Source: a virus. Taken from it: DNA of 64,000 nt. The DNA lies in IMG/VR virus record IMGVR_UViG_3300011115_000934, positions 33,983-97,982 of that record; one strand, 5' to 3'. The notes beneath the pieces were generated by a model. The model made no database searches and was not told where the DNA came from. It saw only the letters and a list, made by a program, of their open reading frames with translations. Every line of letters starts with the position of its first letter. Position 1 is the first letter of the stretch. The position numbers were made by a program, and so were the translations under genes. Positions 54,995 to 60,915 of the stretch are shown piece after piece.

Positions 54995-55306
54995 ATGTTA
55001 CGTAATCCAAACACCATCCCAGTAGGGGATACAGTTATAGAAGATCCAACACTAGAACCATACTTCATTGTTAACTCTAGCTCAGGAGGATACACAGTGT
55101 TCGAAAAAGTAAATAGAGGCAAGGACGATAGAGCGTATCTACGATCAGTTTGTTATCCATCAACATTCAATCATGCATTAAAAGTTATTGCCAAAGAAAA
55201 GCTAAATACAAGTGAGAACAATCACTACACTTCAATTCAAGAATATATTTCTAAATGGGAATCAATTACCAAATCAATTGAGAATGCAACTTTAATAGAG
55301 CTGTAA
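54995..55306 (+). CDS. Unknown small protein
   Basis: 103 residues. A strand region (SSGGYTVFEKVNRGKDDRAY) and a C-terminal helix (YISKWESITKSIENATL). It is 11 bases after thioredoxin. The pattern recalls small phage proteins that appear in many genomes without a known role. Confidence 0.6.
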   Translation: MLRNPNTIPVGDTVIEDPTLEPYFIVNSSSGGYTVFEKVNRGKDDRAYLRSVCYPSTFNHALKVIAKEKLNTSENNHYTSIQEYISKWESITKSIENATLIEL

Positions 55307-55307
55307 C

Positions 55308-55448
55308 ATGGGAGAAGTAATTGAACACGTATGCGGAGCATGTGGAGAAAATCATCCACATTTATTAAATATTTCTGCACTTTTTGTTGTCTTTGGAGGA
55401 TATTTTTCTTATATTAAATGTAAAATAAAATCATTATGGAACAAGTAG
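55308..55448 (+). CDS. Small CxxC membrane protein
   Basis: 46 residues, MGEVIEHVCGACGENHPHLL with a C-x-x-C and His pair, then a hydrophobic segment (NISALFVVFGGYFSYI). The next gene starts inside it, 13 bases before its stop. A possible zinc-binding membrane peptide. Confidence 0.5.
   Translation: MGEVIEHVCGACGENHPHLLNISALFVVFGGYFSYIKCKIKSLWNK
55387..55416 (+). promoter_or_regulatory. Host-type promoter inside the upstream ORF
   Basis: TTG (55387-55389), 20 bases, TATATTA (55410-55416), 20 bases before the ATG at 55436. Confidence 0.6.
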
Positions 55449-55684
55449 AATTAATATCGTTGTATGATTATTTAGGTTATGCAGCAGGTGCTGAGTTAGG
55501 AAAGCAAGTAGCGACAGCTGCTACTAGAGCTAAAGAACAATTTGGAAAAAGAACTATTAGCAATACTCGATATAAAGGAGAGGTACTGCTTTACAGAAGA
55601 GAGTTTCTAAAAGAGTATTTTAACAAACAACAAAATCCAGATATACAACTTTCAGTAAGTGATCATCAGGACTATAACCAATGA
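55436..55684 (+). CDS. Unknown small protein
   Basis: 82 residues, helical and basic: LYDYLGYAAGAELGKQVATA, then KRTISNTRYKGEVLLYRREF. It has its own host-type promoter. No domain recognised. Confidence 0.6.
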   Translation: MEQVELISLYDYLGYAAGAELGKQVATAATRAKEQFGKRTISNTRYKGEVLLYRREFLKEYFNKQQNPDIQLSVSDHQDYNQ

Positions 55685-55696
55685 CTGACAAAGAAC

Positions 55697-56062
55697 ATGT
55701 ACAAATCAACAACAACAAATTTAAACGGCTACTCAGGAACAGTAGGAACAGCAACTCCACTATCAGGAAACATTAATACGATAGGATCTTCAGGAACAGG
55801 GTTAACCACGTCAGGAAATTCATCATATTCATTATCAAATCAAATTCAAAATAACATGACACCAAAACAAGTAAACGTAGCAGTATTTACAATCACAAGA
55901 GACAAGAAAACAAATGAAATCAATTCAACAAAATTTGTAAAAGAATTATGGATTGAGCAAAAGAATGGAATATCAATCGACTTACTAGTTGCAAAACAAT
56001 TAGGAACTGATTTTGATCCAGAAACAACTATAATTAAAGTACTTTCTACAGTAAGTTTCTAA
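55697..56062 (+). CDS. Unknown small protein with disordered N-terminus
   Basis: 121 residues. The first 55 are Thr/Ser/Gly/Asn-rich, the rest a compact alpha/beta domain (QVNVAVFTITRDKKTNEINS). The stop overlaps the next ATG by one base. Function unknown. Confidence 0.6.
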   Translation: MYKSTTTNLNGYSGTVGTATPLSGNINTIGSSGTGLTTSGNSSYSLSNQIQNNMTPKQVNVAVFTITRDKKTNEINSTKFVKELWIEQKNGISIDLLVAKQLGTDFDPETTIIKVLSTVSF

Positions 56063-56331
56063 TGGCACAGTACAGAAAGAAGCCAGTTGTAATTGAAGCA
56101 GTTCAATTAGAAGACCTAGAAGTCTATACTTTAATGGCAATCCAACAATTTGTTGGATTAGCTAATGACAAGGTACTAGCTGTAAGCGATGGAGTGTTGA
56201 TTAATACCCTAGAAGGTACCATGAAAGCTTCAATAGGTGATTTCATTATAAAAGGAGTACAAGGAGAATTTTATCCATGCAAACCAGATATTTTTGAAAA
56301 AACTTACGAAAAAGTTGCAGAAGAAGAATAA
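56062..56331 (+). CDS. Widespread small phage protein (YRKKPVVIEA type)
   Basis: 89 residues. The start AQYRKKPVVIEAVQLED and the later IGDFIIKGVQGEFYPCKPDI are hallmarks of a small protein found in very many phages. Its biochemical role is not known. It ends just before a host-type promoter for the lipoprotein gene. Confidence 0.8.
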   Translation: MAQYRKKPVVIEAVQLEDLEVYTLMAIQQFVGLANDKVLAVSDGVLINTLEGTMKASIGDFIIKGVQGEFYPCKPDIFEKTYEKVAEEE

Positions 56332-56345
56332 AGTTCGTATCTTTA
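56315..56345 (+). promoter_or_regulatory. Host-type promoter before lipoprotein gene
   Basis: TTG (56315-56317), 20 bases, TATCTTT (56338-56344), 29 bases before the ATG at 56374. Confidence 0.65.
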
Positions 56346-56373
56346 AGTATTATTAATAACAAATAAAACAAAA

Positions 56374-56535
56374 ATGAAAAAATTAGTTTTAGTATTAGCT
56401 GTAATGGCTTTAGTGGCAGTAAGTTGTAATAAGGTGACTCCGTCAGCTAAATTAACAACAGTAGATTCAACAGCAGTAGCAACTGATTCAGTATCGGTTG
56501 ACACAACTGCAGTAGATACTACAGCTGTAAAATAA
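56374..56535 (+). CDS. Small lipoprotein
   Basis: 53 residues. Signal sequence MKKLVLVLAVMALVAVSCNK with a lipobox (VAVSC), followed by a Thr/Ser/Asp/Val-rich tail containing DSTAVATDSVSVDTTAVDTT. A short membrane-tethered peptide like those many phages use for superinfection exclusion; that role is a guess here. It has its own host-type promoter and is followed directly by a structured RNA region. Confidence 0.75.
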   Translation: MKKLVLVLAVMALVAVSCNKVTPSAKLTTVDSTAVATDSVSVDTTAVDTTAVK

Positions 56536-56619
56536 AACATCACCCAGTAGATAGGTCCGCCAAGAAAGTCTTTAAACAACGTGGGAACTGCGGCTCTCCC
56601 AATGTGGCTGGAATGTTTT
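56534..56619 (+). ncRNA. Inter-tRNA structured RNA 1
   Basis: Closed by AAAACAT and ATGTTTT (7 bp). The interior holds GGGA with TCCC. No tRNA can be folded. A 49-codon open frame crosses it without a convincing start codon. Confidence 0.35.
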
Positions 56620-56624
56620 ATAAA

Positions 56625-56745
56625 AGTTACCAATGCTCGCTGTTAGTTGATGATGGTGCTAAACGGATGAAAAAGGGTTTATAGTAATCTAGAGTACAAG
56701 CAAATCATCAATCAGAAACCCTGATCTTGTATAAGCCCCGTAACT
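56625..56745 (+). ncRNA. Inter-tRNA structured RNA 2
   Basis: Closed by AGTTAC and GTAACT. Inside, TACAAG pairs with CTTGTA and encloses ATCAG, AAACC and CTGAT. The string AATCAGAAACC is repeated in the RNA at 60647. Confidence 0.4.
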
Positions 56746-56790
56746 GATAACTCGGAAGGCTACAAGAAAGACCAAGGTTGGTAAATAAAG

Positions 56791-56875
56791 AATCGGTTGG
56801 TGTCAACGGGACGAGTCCTGCTAGGGTTAACATGGACGGTAAGTCTGGATGAGGGTTCGAATCCCTCACCGATTC
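56791..56875 (+). tRNA. Degenerate tRNA-Ser(GCT)-like gene
   Basis: Acceptor AATCGGT/ACCGATT, T-arm GAGGG TTCGAAT CCCTC and a class II variable arm GAC/GTC are good, and CA follows. The D-arm cannot be folded normally, and the best anticodon loop is CTGCTAG with a weak stem, so function is doubtful. Confidence 0.5.
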
Positions 56876-56881
56876 CAAAAT

Positions 56882-57020
56882 AAAAACTACTTGAGTAAGT
56901 GGGAGTGGTCAATCAACAACCCAAAGAAGTTTCAGGTAAATCTATATGATACAGGACAGGCGAGCCTATAATAGAGTAAGTAGCAAGTTGATATGTTTTT
57001 TCAAGGATTGGATAGTTTTT
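56882..57020 (+). ncRNA. Inter-tRNA structured RNA 3
   Basis: Closed by AAAAACTA and TAGTTTTT (8 bp). Inside are the hairpins CTACTT/AAGTGG and AGGC/GCCT. It fills the gap between two tRNA-like genes. Confidence 0.4.
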
Positions 57021-57036
57021 AATATCAGCGAAAAAT

Positions 57037-57179
57037 AGTCAGGTGGCGGAAATGGAAGACGCGGGATAACTGTTAAAGGGTCCTTATAAACGGAGGTGAT
57101 GCTCCGGTCTGTAGTTGATTTGAGGGTTAGATCGAATCACGCAACTAAACTCATGCAGGTTCGAGTCCTGTCCTGACTA
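57037..57179 (+). tRNA. Expanded tRNA-Leu(TAA)-like gene
   Basis: Acceptor AGTCAGG/CCTGACT, a class II D-arm GCG/CGC, and T-arm GCAGG TTCGAGT CCTGT. The anticodon stem GGACT/GGTCC forms only if three bases are bulged, with loop GTTAAAG. A normal variable hairpin (CGGAG/CTCCG) is followed by about 48 extra bases that fold as TAGTTGATT with AATC and CAACTA. Total 143 bases instead of about 87. Confidence 0.5.
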
Positions 57180-57191
57180 CAAATTTAAGAT

Positions 57192-57547
57192 TACCGTTCT
57201 TTGAATTTAAAAAAACAAAACTATGGAACAAATTTTAGCATTTGTTTTAGGTGTTGGTGCAGTTGCCTTTGTATGGGCAGTTGTGGTAGCGTTTAAGACA
57301 ACAAAAAAAGTAAAACAGATTGAACAAGCAATCACAGGTCATCAAGAATGGATTCAAAGAAACGATGAAATGGTTAACAGAAGAATTGATCAAGAAATTG
57401 ATCGAGTAGACCTAATCTATACAAACGTACTATCAACTCTAGATTCTAGAATAGATAAATTAGATGCAAAATTCTGCCGTGACGGAAAAGCATTAACTGA
57501 GAAATCAAAGGAATTTTTAAAAGGATAAATTAACCCAAAGAACGGTA
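57192..57547 (+). repeat. 12-base inverted repeat enclosing one gene
   Basis: TACCGTTCTTTG (57192-57203) and CAAAGAACGGTA (57536-57547) are perfect complements and flank the coding region 57223-57528. The right copy can also make a local AAAGAA/TTCTTT hairpin that resembles a terminator. Confidence 0.6.
57223..57528 (+). CDS. Membrane-anchored coiled-coil protein
   Basis: 101 residues. An N-terminal transmembrane helix (ILAFVLGVGAVAFVWAVVVA) is followed by a long charged helix (KQIEQAITGHQEWIQRNDEM, then RIDQEIDRVD). The gene sits between complementary 12-base arms. Function unknown. Confidence 0.7.
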   Translation: MEQILAFVLGVGAVAFVWAVVVAFKTTKKVKQIEQAITGHQEWIQRNDEMVNRRIDQEIDRVDLIYTNVLSTLDSRIDKLDAKFCRDGKALTEKSKEFLKG

Positions 57548-57566
57548 TTCTTTTTAGAAACAATCC

Positions 57567-57574
57567 TATTTATA
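57567..57574 (+). promoter_or_regulatory. Late-promoter-like motif in a small palindrome
   Basis: TATTTATA within TCCTATTTATAGGA, 15 bases before the ATG at 57590. Confidence 0.5.
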
Positions 57575-57589
57575 GGAAAATATATACAA

Positions 57590-57766
57590 ATGAAAAAATC
57601 ACAATTAGTTCAAATTATAAAAGAGTCTTTAAACGAATCACAGAAAGACACCATAGCTCAGAAACAATTCAAAATGAATTACAGTCAATTGGGTAAGAAT
57701 GAAAAGGAATGGGTTGACGACGAGATTGATAATATAGAATATAAAAAGAATAAAGCAAAAAAATAA
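57590..57766 (+). CDS. Small CTS-bearing protein
   Basis: 58 residues, starting MKKSQLVQIIKESLNES, close in pattern to the start of the head-module protein at 8370 and ending its first helix with L-N-E. The remainder is charged and helical. It is preceded by a late-type motif, so it may be a late, packaged protein. Confidence 0.6.
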   Translation: MKKSQLVQIIKESLNESQKDTIAQKQFKMNYSQLGKNEKEWVDDEIDNIEYKKNKAKK

Positions 57767-57778
57767 ATCAACCATTAG

Positions 57779-57809
57779 TTGGTTCGGAAAGGAAAAGTTC
57801 ATATATTTA
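57779..57809 (+). promoter_or_regulatory. Host-type promoter
   Basis: TTG (57779-57781), 20 bases, TATATTT (57802-57808), 19 bases before the ATG at 57828. Confidence 0.65.
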
Positions 57810-57827
57810 TATATAGAAACAAATAAA

Positions 57828-57983
57828 ATGAAAGCACAACAAAACATACATCAACTTAATAACGTAGCGCAGAGAGCCATTAGTATATGGTCGGATTCGT
57901 TATGTAATGATATTATATTTGAAGGAAGTGTTCTTGGCTTTACGTATAATAACGAACCGAAACAAACCAAAACCGGGATATGA
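57828..57983 (+). CDS. Small protein, unknown
   Basis: 51 residues, MKAQQNIHQLNNVAQRAISI to NNEPKQTKTGI. It is placed between a host-type promoter and a terminator, so it is an independent unit. No domain recognised. Confidence 0.55.
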   Translation: MKAQQNIHQLNNVAQRAISIWSDSLCNDIIFEGSVLGFTYNNEPKQTKTGI

Positions 57984-58015
57984 TATAAATTATTTATACA
58001 TATAAATTCTAATAA

Positions 58016-58052
58016 GAACCCGGATCAAATAAAAAAGATTCGGGTTTTTTAT
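58016..58052 (+). terminator. Rho-independent terminator
   Basis: AACCCGGATC and GATTCGGGTT form an almost perfect stem followed by T6. Confidence 0.85.
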
Positions 58053-58062
58053 TAAAAAAAAG

Positions 58063-58093
58063 TTGCTAGAAAGAAAAAAAGATCATATCTTTA
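58063..58093 (+). promoter_or_regulatory. Host-type promoter before GIY-YIG gene
   Basis: TTG (58063-58065), 20 bases, TATCTTT (58086-58092), 16 bases before the ATG. Confidence 0.65.
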
Positions 58094-58108
58094 GGCATAG
58101 AAATAAAA

Positions 58109-58672
58109 ATGATAGGAATTTACAAAATTACAAATCCGACAGGCAGAGTCTATATAGGGCAGAGCACTAATGTAGAACGAAGAAAGGAAGAGTATTCTGG
58201 TAAAAATAAAGGGAAAGGGCAGGTAGCATTGTGCTTGTCTTTAGAAAAATACGGTTTCTCTCAACATACTTTTGAAGTAATAGAAGAATGTGCTATTGAG
58301 AATTTAAACAAGAGAGAAAGATATTGGCAAGATTATTATAATGTATTAAAAGAAGGGTTAAATTGTAGACTTACAGGAACCGAGGATAAATCGGGACTAT
58401 TTTCTAAAGAAAGTATAGAGAAGAGAGTCGCTAATACAGACTACAAAGCCTTTCAGAAAAAAAGACTTGCAAGCAGAGATGAACACTTAATTTCTAAAAA
58501 GAAATACAAACCAATCCTCCAATATACAAAAGAGGGGATATTTGTTAAAGAGTGGGAATCCCTTAAACAAGCCGCTGACAGTTTAAAACTATATTATGTA
58601 AATATTACTAATTGCTTAAAAGGTAGGCAAAGGACAGCAGGAGGATTTGCTTGGGAGTATAAAAAAAATTAA
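58109..58672 (+). CDS. GIY-YIG homing endonuclease 2
   Basis: 187 residues. The catalytic domain is IGIYKITNPTGRVYIGQS, with Arg in NVERRKEEYSG and Glu in NKRERYWQDYYN. The C-terminal DNA-binding part is EWESLKQAADSLKLYYVNIT, ending TAGGFAWEYKK. Its start and end match the enzyme at 38730, so the two are paralogues that occupy different places in the genome. It lies at the left border of the first large tRNA cluster. Confidence 0.88.
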   Translation: MIGIYKITNPTGRVYIGQSTNVERRKEEYSGKNKGKGQVALCLSLEKYGFSQHTFEVIEECAIENLNKRERYWQDYYNVLKEGLNCRLTGTEDKSGLFSKESIEKRVANTDYKAFQKKRLASRDEHLISKKKYKPILQYTKEGIFVKEWESLKQAADSLKLYYVNITNCLKGRQRTAGGFAWEYKKN

Positions 58673-58679
58673 AAAAAAG

Positions 58680-58710
58680 TTGCTTCGTATTAAATAAAGT
58701 ATTATCTTTA
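58680..58710 (+). promoter_or_regulatory. Host-type promoter of tRNA cluster 1
   Basis: TTG (58680-58682), 20 bases, TATCTTT (58703-58709), about 50 bases before the first tRNA. Confidence 0.7.
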
Positions 58711-58759
58711 TTGAGTAGAAAATAACAAAGGATCTTTGACATATTGGATAAAATTAAAC

Positions 58760-58843
58760 GGAGAAGATCCGGCTGGATCAGGAGCTGCTCTTGAAAAGCA
58801 GTAGCGGGTTACACCGTTGTGAGTTCGAGTCTCACCTTCTCTT
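58760..58843 (+). tRNA. tRNA-Ser(TGA)
   Basis: Acceptor GGAGAAG/CTTCTCT, anticodon arm CTGCT CTTGAAA AGCAG, long variable arm, T-arm GTGAG TTCGAGT CTCAC. Confidence 0.9.
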
Positions 58844-58848
58844 CAATT

Positions 58849-58919
58849 TGCCTGTTCGTATAAAGGTAGTACAATGCTCTTTGACAGCATCGGAGGAGGA
58901 TCGTTACCTCCACAGGCAA
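58849..58919 (+). tRNA. tRNA-Gln(TTG) with A54/U58 T-loop
   Basis: Acceptor TGCCTGT/ACAGGCA, D-arm GTA/TAC with GG, anticodon arm ATGCT CTTTGAC AGCAT. The T-stem GGAGG/CCTCC is perfect, but the loop is ATCGTTA instead of TTCRANY. Confidence 0.85.
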
Positions 58920-58923
58920 CAAA

Positions 58924-59081
58924 TAATTGTAAGTATTGAAAGCCCATCCCAACACTTGATCAGTAAGTAGGACGGTTAGTAAAGAAAGCATTATCAGTAA
59001 GTAGTGGAGAAATCCATGCGGAGAAAACGATGCAAGACGCAAGTACAGGGAACCAGCCCGATGGCTTTGCTTACGAAATTA
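58924..59081 (+). ncRNA. Inter-tRNA structured RNA 4
   Basis: 158 bases closed by TAATTGTAAG and CTTAC-GA-AATTA. It contains TGGA-GAAA-TCCA and AGCC/GGCT hairpins and three copies of GTAAGTA (58929, 58961, 58997) that could compete for the same 3' partner. It touches the next tRNA without a gap. Confidence 0.45.
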
Positions 59082-59157
59082 CTGGATGTAGAGGAGCCCG
59101 GTTTATCTCGCTGGCCTTGGACGCTAGAGCACGCAGGTTCGAATCCTGCCATCCAGA
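59082..59157 (+). tRNA. tRNA-Pro(TGG)
   Basis: Acceptor CTGGATG/CATCCAG, anticodon arm CTGGC CTTGGAC GCTAG, T-arm GCAGG TTCGAAT CCTGC, then CA. Confidence 0.9.
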
Positions 59158-59162
59158 CAATC

Positions 59163-59233
59163 GCCCTCTAGGCTTTAAAGTGAAGCACGATACTTTTAAT
59201 ATCGGGAAGAAGGAGCATTACCTTCAGGGGGTA
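59163..59233 (+). tRNA. tRNA-Lys(TTT) with inverted T-loop pair
   Basis: Acceptor GCCCTCT/AGGGGGT, D-stem GCT/AGC, anticodon arm CGATA CTTTTAA TATCG, T-stem GAAGG/CCTTC with loop AGCATTA, then CA. The normal TTC of the T-loop is absent, and the D-loop has GTG where GG is expected. It is the only Lys tRNA, so the set needs it. Confidence 0.78.
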
Positions 59234-59287
59234 CAAAGTAGTTTTGAGGTTGGCGAATTCTACTATAAAAAAATAATCCATCTGCCA

Positions 59288-59358
59288 GCCTCGTTGGCGT
59301 AATGGGAGCGTATTTCTTTTACATGGAAATGGCAGTAGTTCGATTCTACTACGAGGTA
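59288..59358 (+). tRNA. tRNA-Val(TAC)
   Basis: Acceptor GCCTCGT/ACGAGGT, anticodon arm TTTCT TTTACAT GGAAA, T-arm AGTAG TTCGATT CTACT, then CA. Confidence 0.88.
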
Positions 59359-59363
59359 CAAAA

Positions 59364-59434
59364 GGGGACGACAGGCAAGGTGCCGAGCAGCTCTGTAAAA
59401 GCTCACTGGGTAGGTTCGATTCCTACCGGCCCCA
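59364..59434 (+). tRNA. tRNA-Tyr(GTA)
   Basis: Acceptor GGGGACG/CGGCCCC (one mismatch), anticodon loop CTGTAAA in an AGCT/AGCT stem, T-arm GTAGG TTCGATT CCTAC. The long variable arm of bacterial tRNA-Tyr is missing. Confidence 0.85.
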
Positions 59435-59447
59435 CTTTATTAACCTT

Positions 59448-59520
59448 GGACCTTTGGTATAGCTGGTGCGTACGCTAGTCTGAAGAACTAGAGGAGTAGG
59501 TTCGATTCCTACAGGGTCCA
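59448..59520 (+). tRNA. tRNA-Phe(GAA)
   Basis: Acceptor GGACCTT/AGGGTCC, anticodon arm CTAGT CTGAAGA ACTAG, T-arm GTAGG TTCGATT CCTAC, then CA. Confidence 0.92.
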
Positions 59521-59524
59521 CAAA

Positions 59525-59605
59525 CAAGGAAACAACCCCAGAGTTGGTAAGCGCTTACCCGGACTCAAGAGAAGTAAAGTTACTAGATGGGTGCGTAACG
59601 CCTTG
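59525..59605 (+). ncRNA. Inter-tRNA structured RNA 5
   Basis: Closed by CAAGG/CCTTG with three inner hairpins: GAGT/ACTC around the palindrome GGTAAGCGCTTACC, AGTAA/TTACT, and GCG/CGC. The outline is cloverleaf-like, but no anticodon arm is seen. Confidence 0.4.
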
Positions 59606-59664
59606 GACTATTATGATTTAACAATGATACGAGCTTCATACGTTCGCAAAATAACATAATAGTC
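59606..59664 (+). ncRNA. Inter-tRNA structured RNA 6
   Basis: A perfect 10-bp stem, GACTATTATG with CATAATAGTC, encloses 39 bases. It ends six bases before tRNA-Asn. Confidence 0.45.
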
Positions 59665-59670
59665 AAAATT

Positions 59671-59742
59671 GGACTTGTAGCTCAGAGGAAGAGCGTTTGC
59701 CTGTTAAGCAAAGGGTCGGGATTTCGAAATTCCCCAAGTCCG
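59671..59742 (+). tRNA. tRNA-Asn(GTT)
   Basis: Acceptor GGACTTG/CAAGTCC, D-arm with GG-like loop, anticodon arm TTTGC CTGTTAA GCAAA, T-loop TTCGAAA, then CA. Confidence 0.92.
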
Positions 59743-59750
59743 CAAAAAAT

Positions 59751-59904
59751 GTTCGTATAGATGTGCTGTGGATACGCAGGAAACACATCGAGTGGGTTAA
59801 TGATGGTAGTAGGTATACAACACTCCTTAATACTAGGATTGGAGAGAAGAGCTGATGAATACTACAAGTAATTAACAAGGTTGGTTCGATTCCAGCTACG
59901 GGCG
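59751..59904 (+). tRNA. Expanded tRNA-like gene, no clear anticodon
   Basis: A good T-arm (GTTGG TTCGATT CCAGC) and 3' acceptor TACGGGC pair only with GTTCGTA 154 bases upstream. In between, GATGTG/CACATC takes the D-arm place and GTTAAT plus GTAGTA with TACTAC plus ATTAAC the anticodon-arm place. The result is a four-way junction with enlarged arms. The acceptor pairing has two G-U pairs and could be chance. Confidence 0.4.
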
Positions 59905-59910
59905 CAAAAT

Positions 59911-59984
59911 AGGTAATTAGCTCAATTGGTTAGAGCACTCGCCTGATACGTGAGAGGTTATAGGTTCGATTCCTATATTACCTA
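59911..59984 (+). tRNA. tRNA-Ile(GAT)
   Basis: Acceptor AGGTAAT/ATTACCT, canonical D-arm, anticodon arm CTCGC CTGATAC GTGAG, T-arm ATAGG TTCGATT CCTAT, then CA. Confidence 0.95.
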
Positions 59985-59990
59985 CAAAAT

Positions 59991-60073
59991 GGAAAGTAAA
60001 TCAACTAGGAGTTGAGACCGCTTGCTAAGCGTATCGTGCCTTCGGGCATGGGGTTCGATACCTCTGCTTTCCT
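59991..60073 (+). tRNA. tRNA-Ser(GCT)
   Basis: Acceptor GGAAAGT/GCTTTCC, anticodon loop TTGCTAA, class II variable arm GTGCC-TTCG-GGCAT, T-loop TTCGATA, then CA. Confidence 0.9.
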
Positions 60074-60076
60074 CAA

Positions 60077-60138
60077 TGTGTTGTTCCCTTGAGAAAGGAA
60101 TAAATATTAAGAGTATTAAATTGATATACTACAACACA
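60077..60138 (+). ncRNA. Inter-tRNA structured RNA 7
   Basis: Closed by TGTGTTGT and ACAACACA (8 bp) with a TTCC/GGAA hairpin inside. A protein-like frame without an ATG runs across its end to 60213. Confidence 0.4.
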
Positions 60139-60287
60139 GATGAACCCTCAGCATCAATTAAAAACCTATTCCCCGTCCTCACAAAGCATCTAAGGAATGC
60201 AGGAGTAGAATAGTACGTTCGGGGCCTCAGCGGTAAGACGCCGTAAAATCTAAAGTACAACGATAAGTTAATGGGTTCTTATCAACT

Positions 60288-60357
60288 ACCGACTTGATCT
60301 AGTGATCGAGGATATCTCATAAGTATTCTCAGACAAGAGCGTAACTTGTAGTCGGTA
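60288..60357 (+). tRNA. tRNA(CAT) with A54/U58 T-loop
   Basis: Acceptor ACCGACT/AGTCGGT, anticodon arm GATAT CTCATAA GTATT, T-stem ACAAG/CTTGT with loop AGCGTAA. The D-arm is short. Third CAT tRNA in the window, so it may decode Met or, after lysidine modification, Ile AUA. Confidence 0.72.
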
Positions 60358-60416
60358 CTGCATCTCCCAAGGGAGAAGGCTCTGGTTGACGATCTGACCT
60401 TATAGATCGTAACATG

Positions 60417-60489
60417 GTGATTGTAGCTGAATTGGTAAAGCGTCTGATTGTGGTTCAGGAGATTGTGGGTTCGAGTCCCATCTTTCACA
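60417..60489 (+). tRNA. tRNA-His(GTG)
   Basis: Anticodon arm TCTGA TTGTGGT TCAGG, T-arm GTGGG TTCGAGT CCCAT. The acceptor GTGATTG/CTTTCAC has two U-U mismatches. A G stands at -1 (60416), as expected for tRNA-His. Confidence 0.88.
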
Positions 60490-60495
60490 CTTAAC

Positions 60496-60568
60496 ATCCC
60501 TGTGGTGAAATGGTAAACACAACGAGTTTAAGCCTCGTAAGCTGCTGGTTCGACTCCAGTCAGGGATA
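60496..60568 (+). tRNA. tRNA-Leu(TAA), short variable loop
   Basis: Acceptor ATCCCTG/CAGGGAT, anticodon arm ACGAG TTTAAGC CTCGT, T-arm GCTGG TTCGACT CCAGT, A73, then CA. The variable loop has five bases where bacterial Leu tRNAs have a long arm. Confidence 0.85.
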
Positions 60569-60573
60569 CAAAT

Positions 60574-60645
60574 GGTCTTATAGTTTAATTGGAAAAACTT
60601 ATCGCTACGAACGATAGAACAAAGGTTCGACTCCTTTTAAGACTT
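60574..60645 (+). tRNA. tRNA-Arg(ACG)
   Basis: Acceptor GGTCTTA/TAAGACT, anticodon arm TATCG CTACGAA CGATA, T-arm AAAGG TTCGACT CCTTT, then CA. Confidence 0.92.
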
Positions 60646-60646
60646 C

Positions 60647-60827
60647 AAAATATAATTACAAAGCGTAGGTAAGAAGACGTGGAGAGACGTTACGCAAGGG
60701 TACACACTAAGGATAGGACCTCAATCTGCAAGCTTCAAAGCCCAGAGGAATCCCGACTCTCTAATGGTGTGTGAAGCACTGAGCAATCAGAAACCAGATT
60801 CCTGATAAAACTTACTAATTATATTTT
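60647..60827 (+). ncRNA. Inter-tRNA structured RNA 8
   Basis: 181 bases closed by a perfect 12-bp helix (AAAATATAATTA with TAATTATATTTT). Inside are GCGTA/TACGC, ACACAC/GTGTGT and ATCAG/CTGAT helices. AATCAGAAACC is shared with the RNA at 56625. Confidence 0.55.
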
Positions 60828-60831
60828 AACC

Positions 60832-60903
60832 GCCCTATTAGTTAAACGGATATAACGAATCTCTTCTAAAGATTAATTCTAGGTTCGATTCCTGGATGGG
60901 GTA
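60832..60903 (+). tRNA. tRNA-Arg(TCT)
   Basis: Acceptor GCCCTAT/ATGGGGT, anticodon arm AATCT CTTCTAA AGATT, T-arm CTAGG TTCGATT CCTGG, then CA. Confidence 0.92.
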
Positions 60904-60915
60904 CAAAAAAATCGT

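Noticed and set aside
56535-56684. 49-codon frame after the lipoprotein (RSAKKVFKQRGNCGSPNVAG)
   Set aside because: No proper start codon and a 7-bp closing helix over the same bases. I could not decide that it is coding.
56534-57180. Group I intron or tmRNA in the first tRNA-like region
   Set aside because: No conserved P3-P7 core, no guanosine-binding site, and no tag-peptide frame with a tmRNA 5' half. The ends pair, but no known class fits.
59030-59302. 90-codon frame with a protein-like second half (KVKHDTFNIGKKEHYLQGV)
   Set aside because: It covers tRNA-Pro and the well-folded tRNA-Lys, begins inside a structured RNA, and has no leader like the other genes.
60101-60213. Protein-like frame KSIKLIYYNTDEPSASIKNL to LRNAGVE
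   Set aside because: No ATG, GTG or well-placed start codon, and its beginning overlaps a closed RNA hairpin. It may be a remnant of a small gene; kept only as a remark.
60214-60287. Another tRNA (D-arm-like CCTCAGCGGTAAGAC)
   Set aside because: No matching acceptor, anticodon arm or T-arm could be found. The only clear element is the GATAAG/CTTATC hairpin.
60700-60823. RNase P-like strings (GAGGAATCCCGACTC, CAGAAACC)
   Set aside because: The order and spacing do not match RNase P RNA, and the segment is too short. Similarity is probably accidental.
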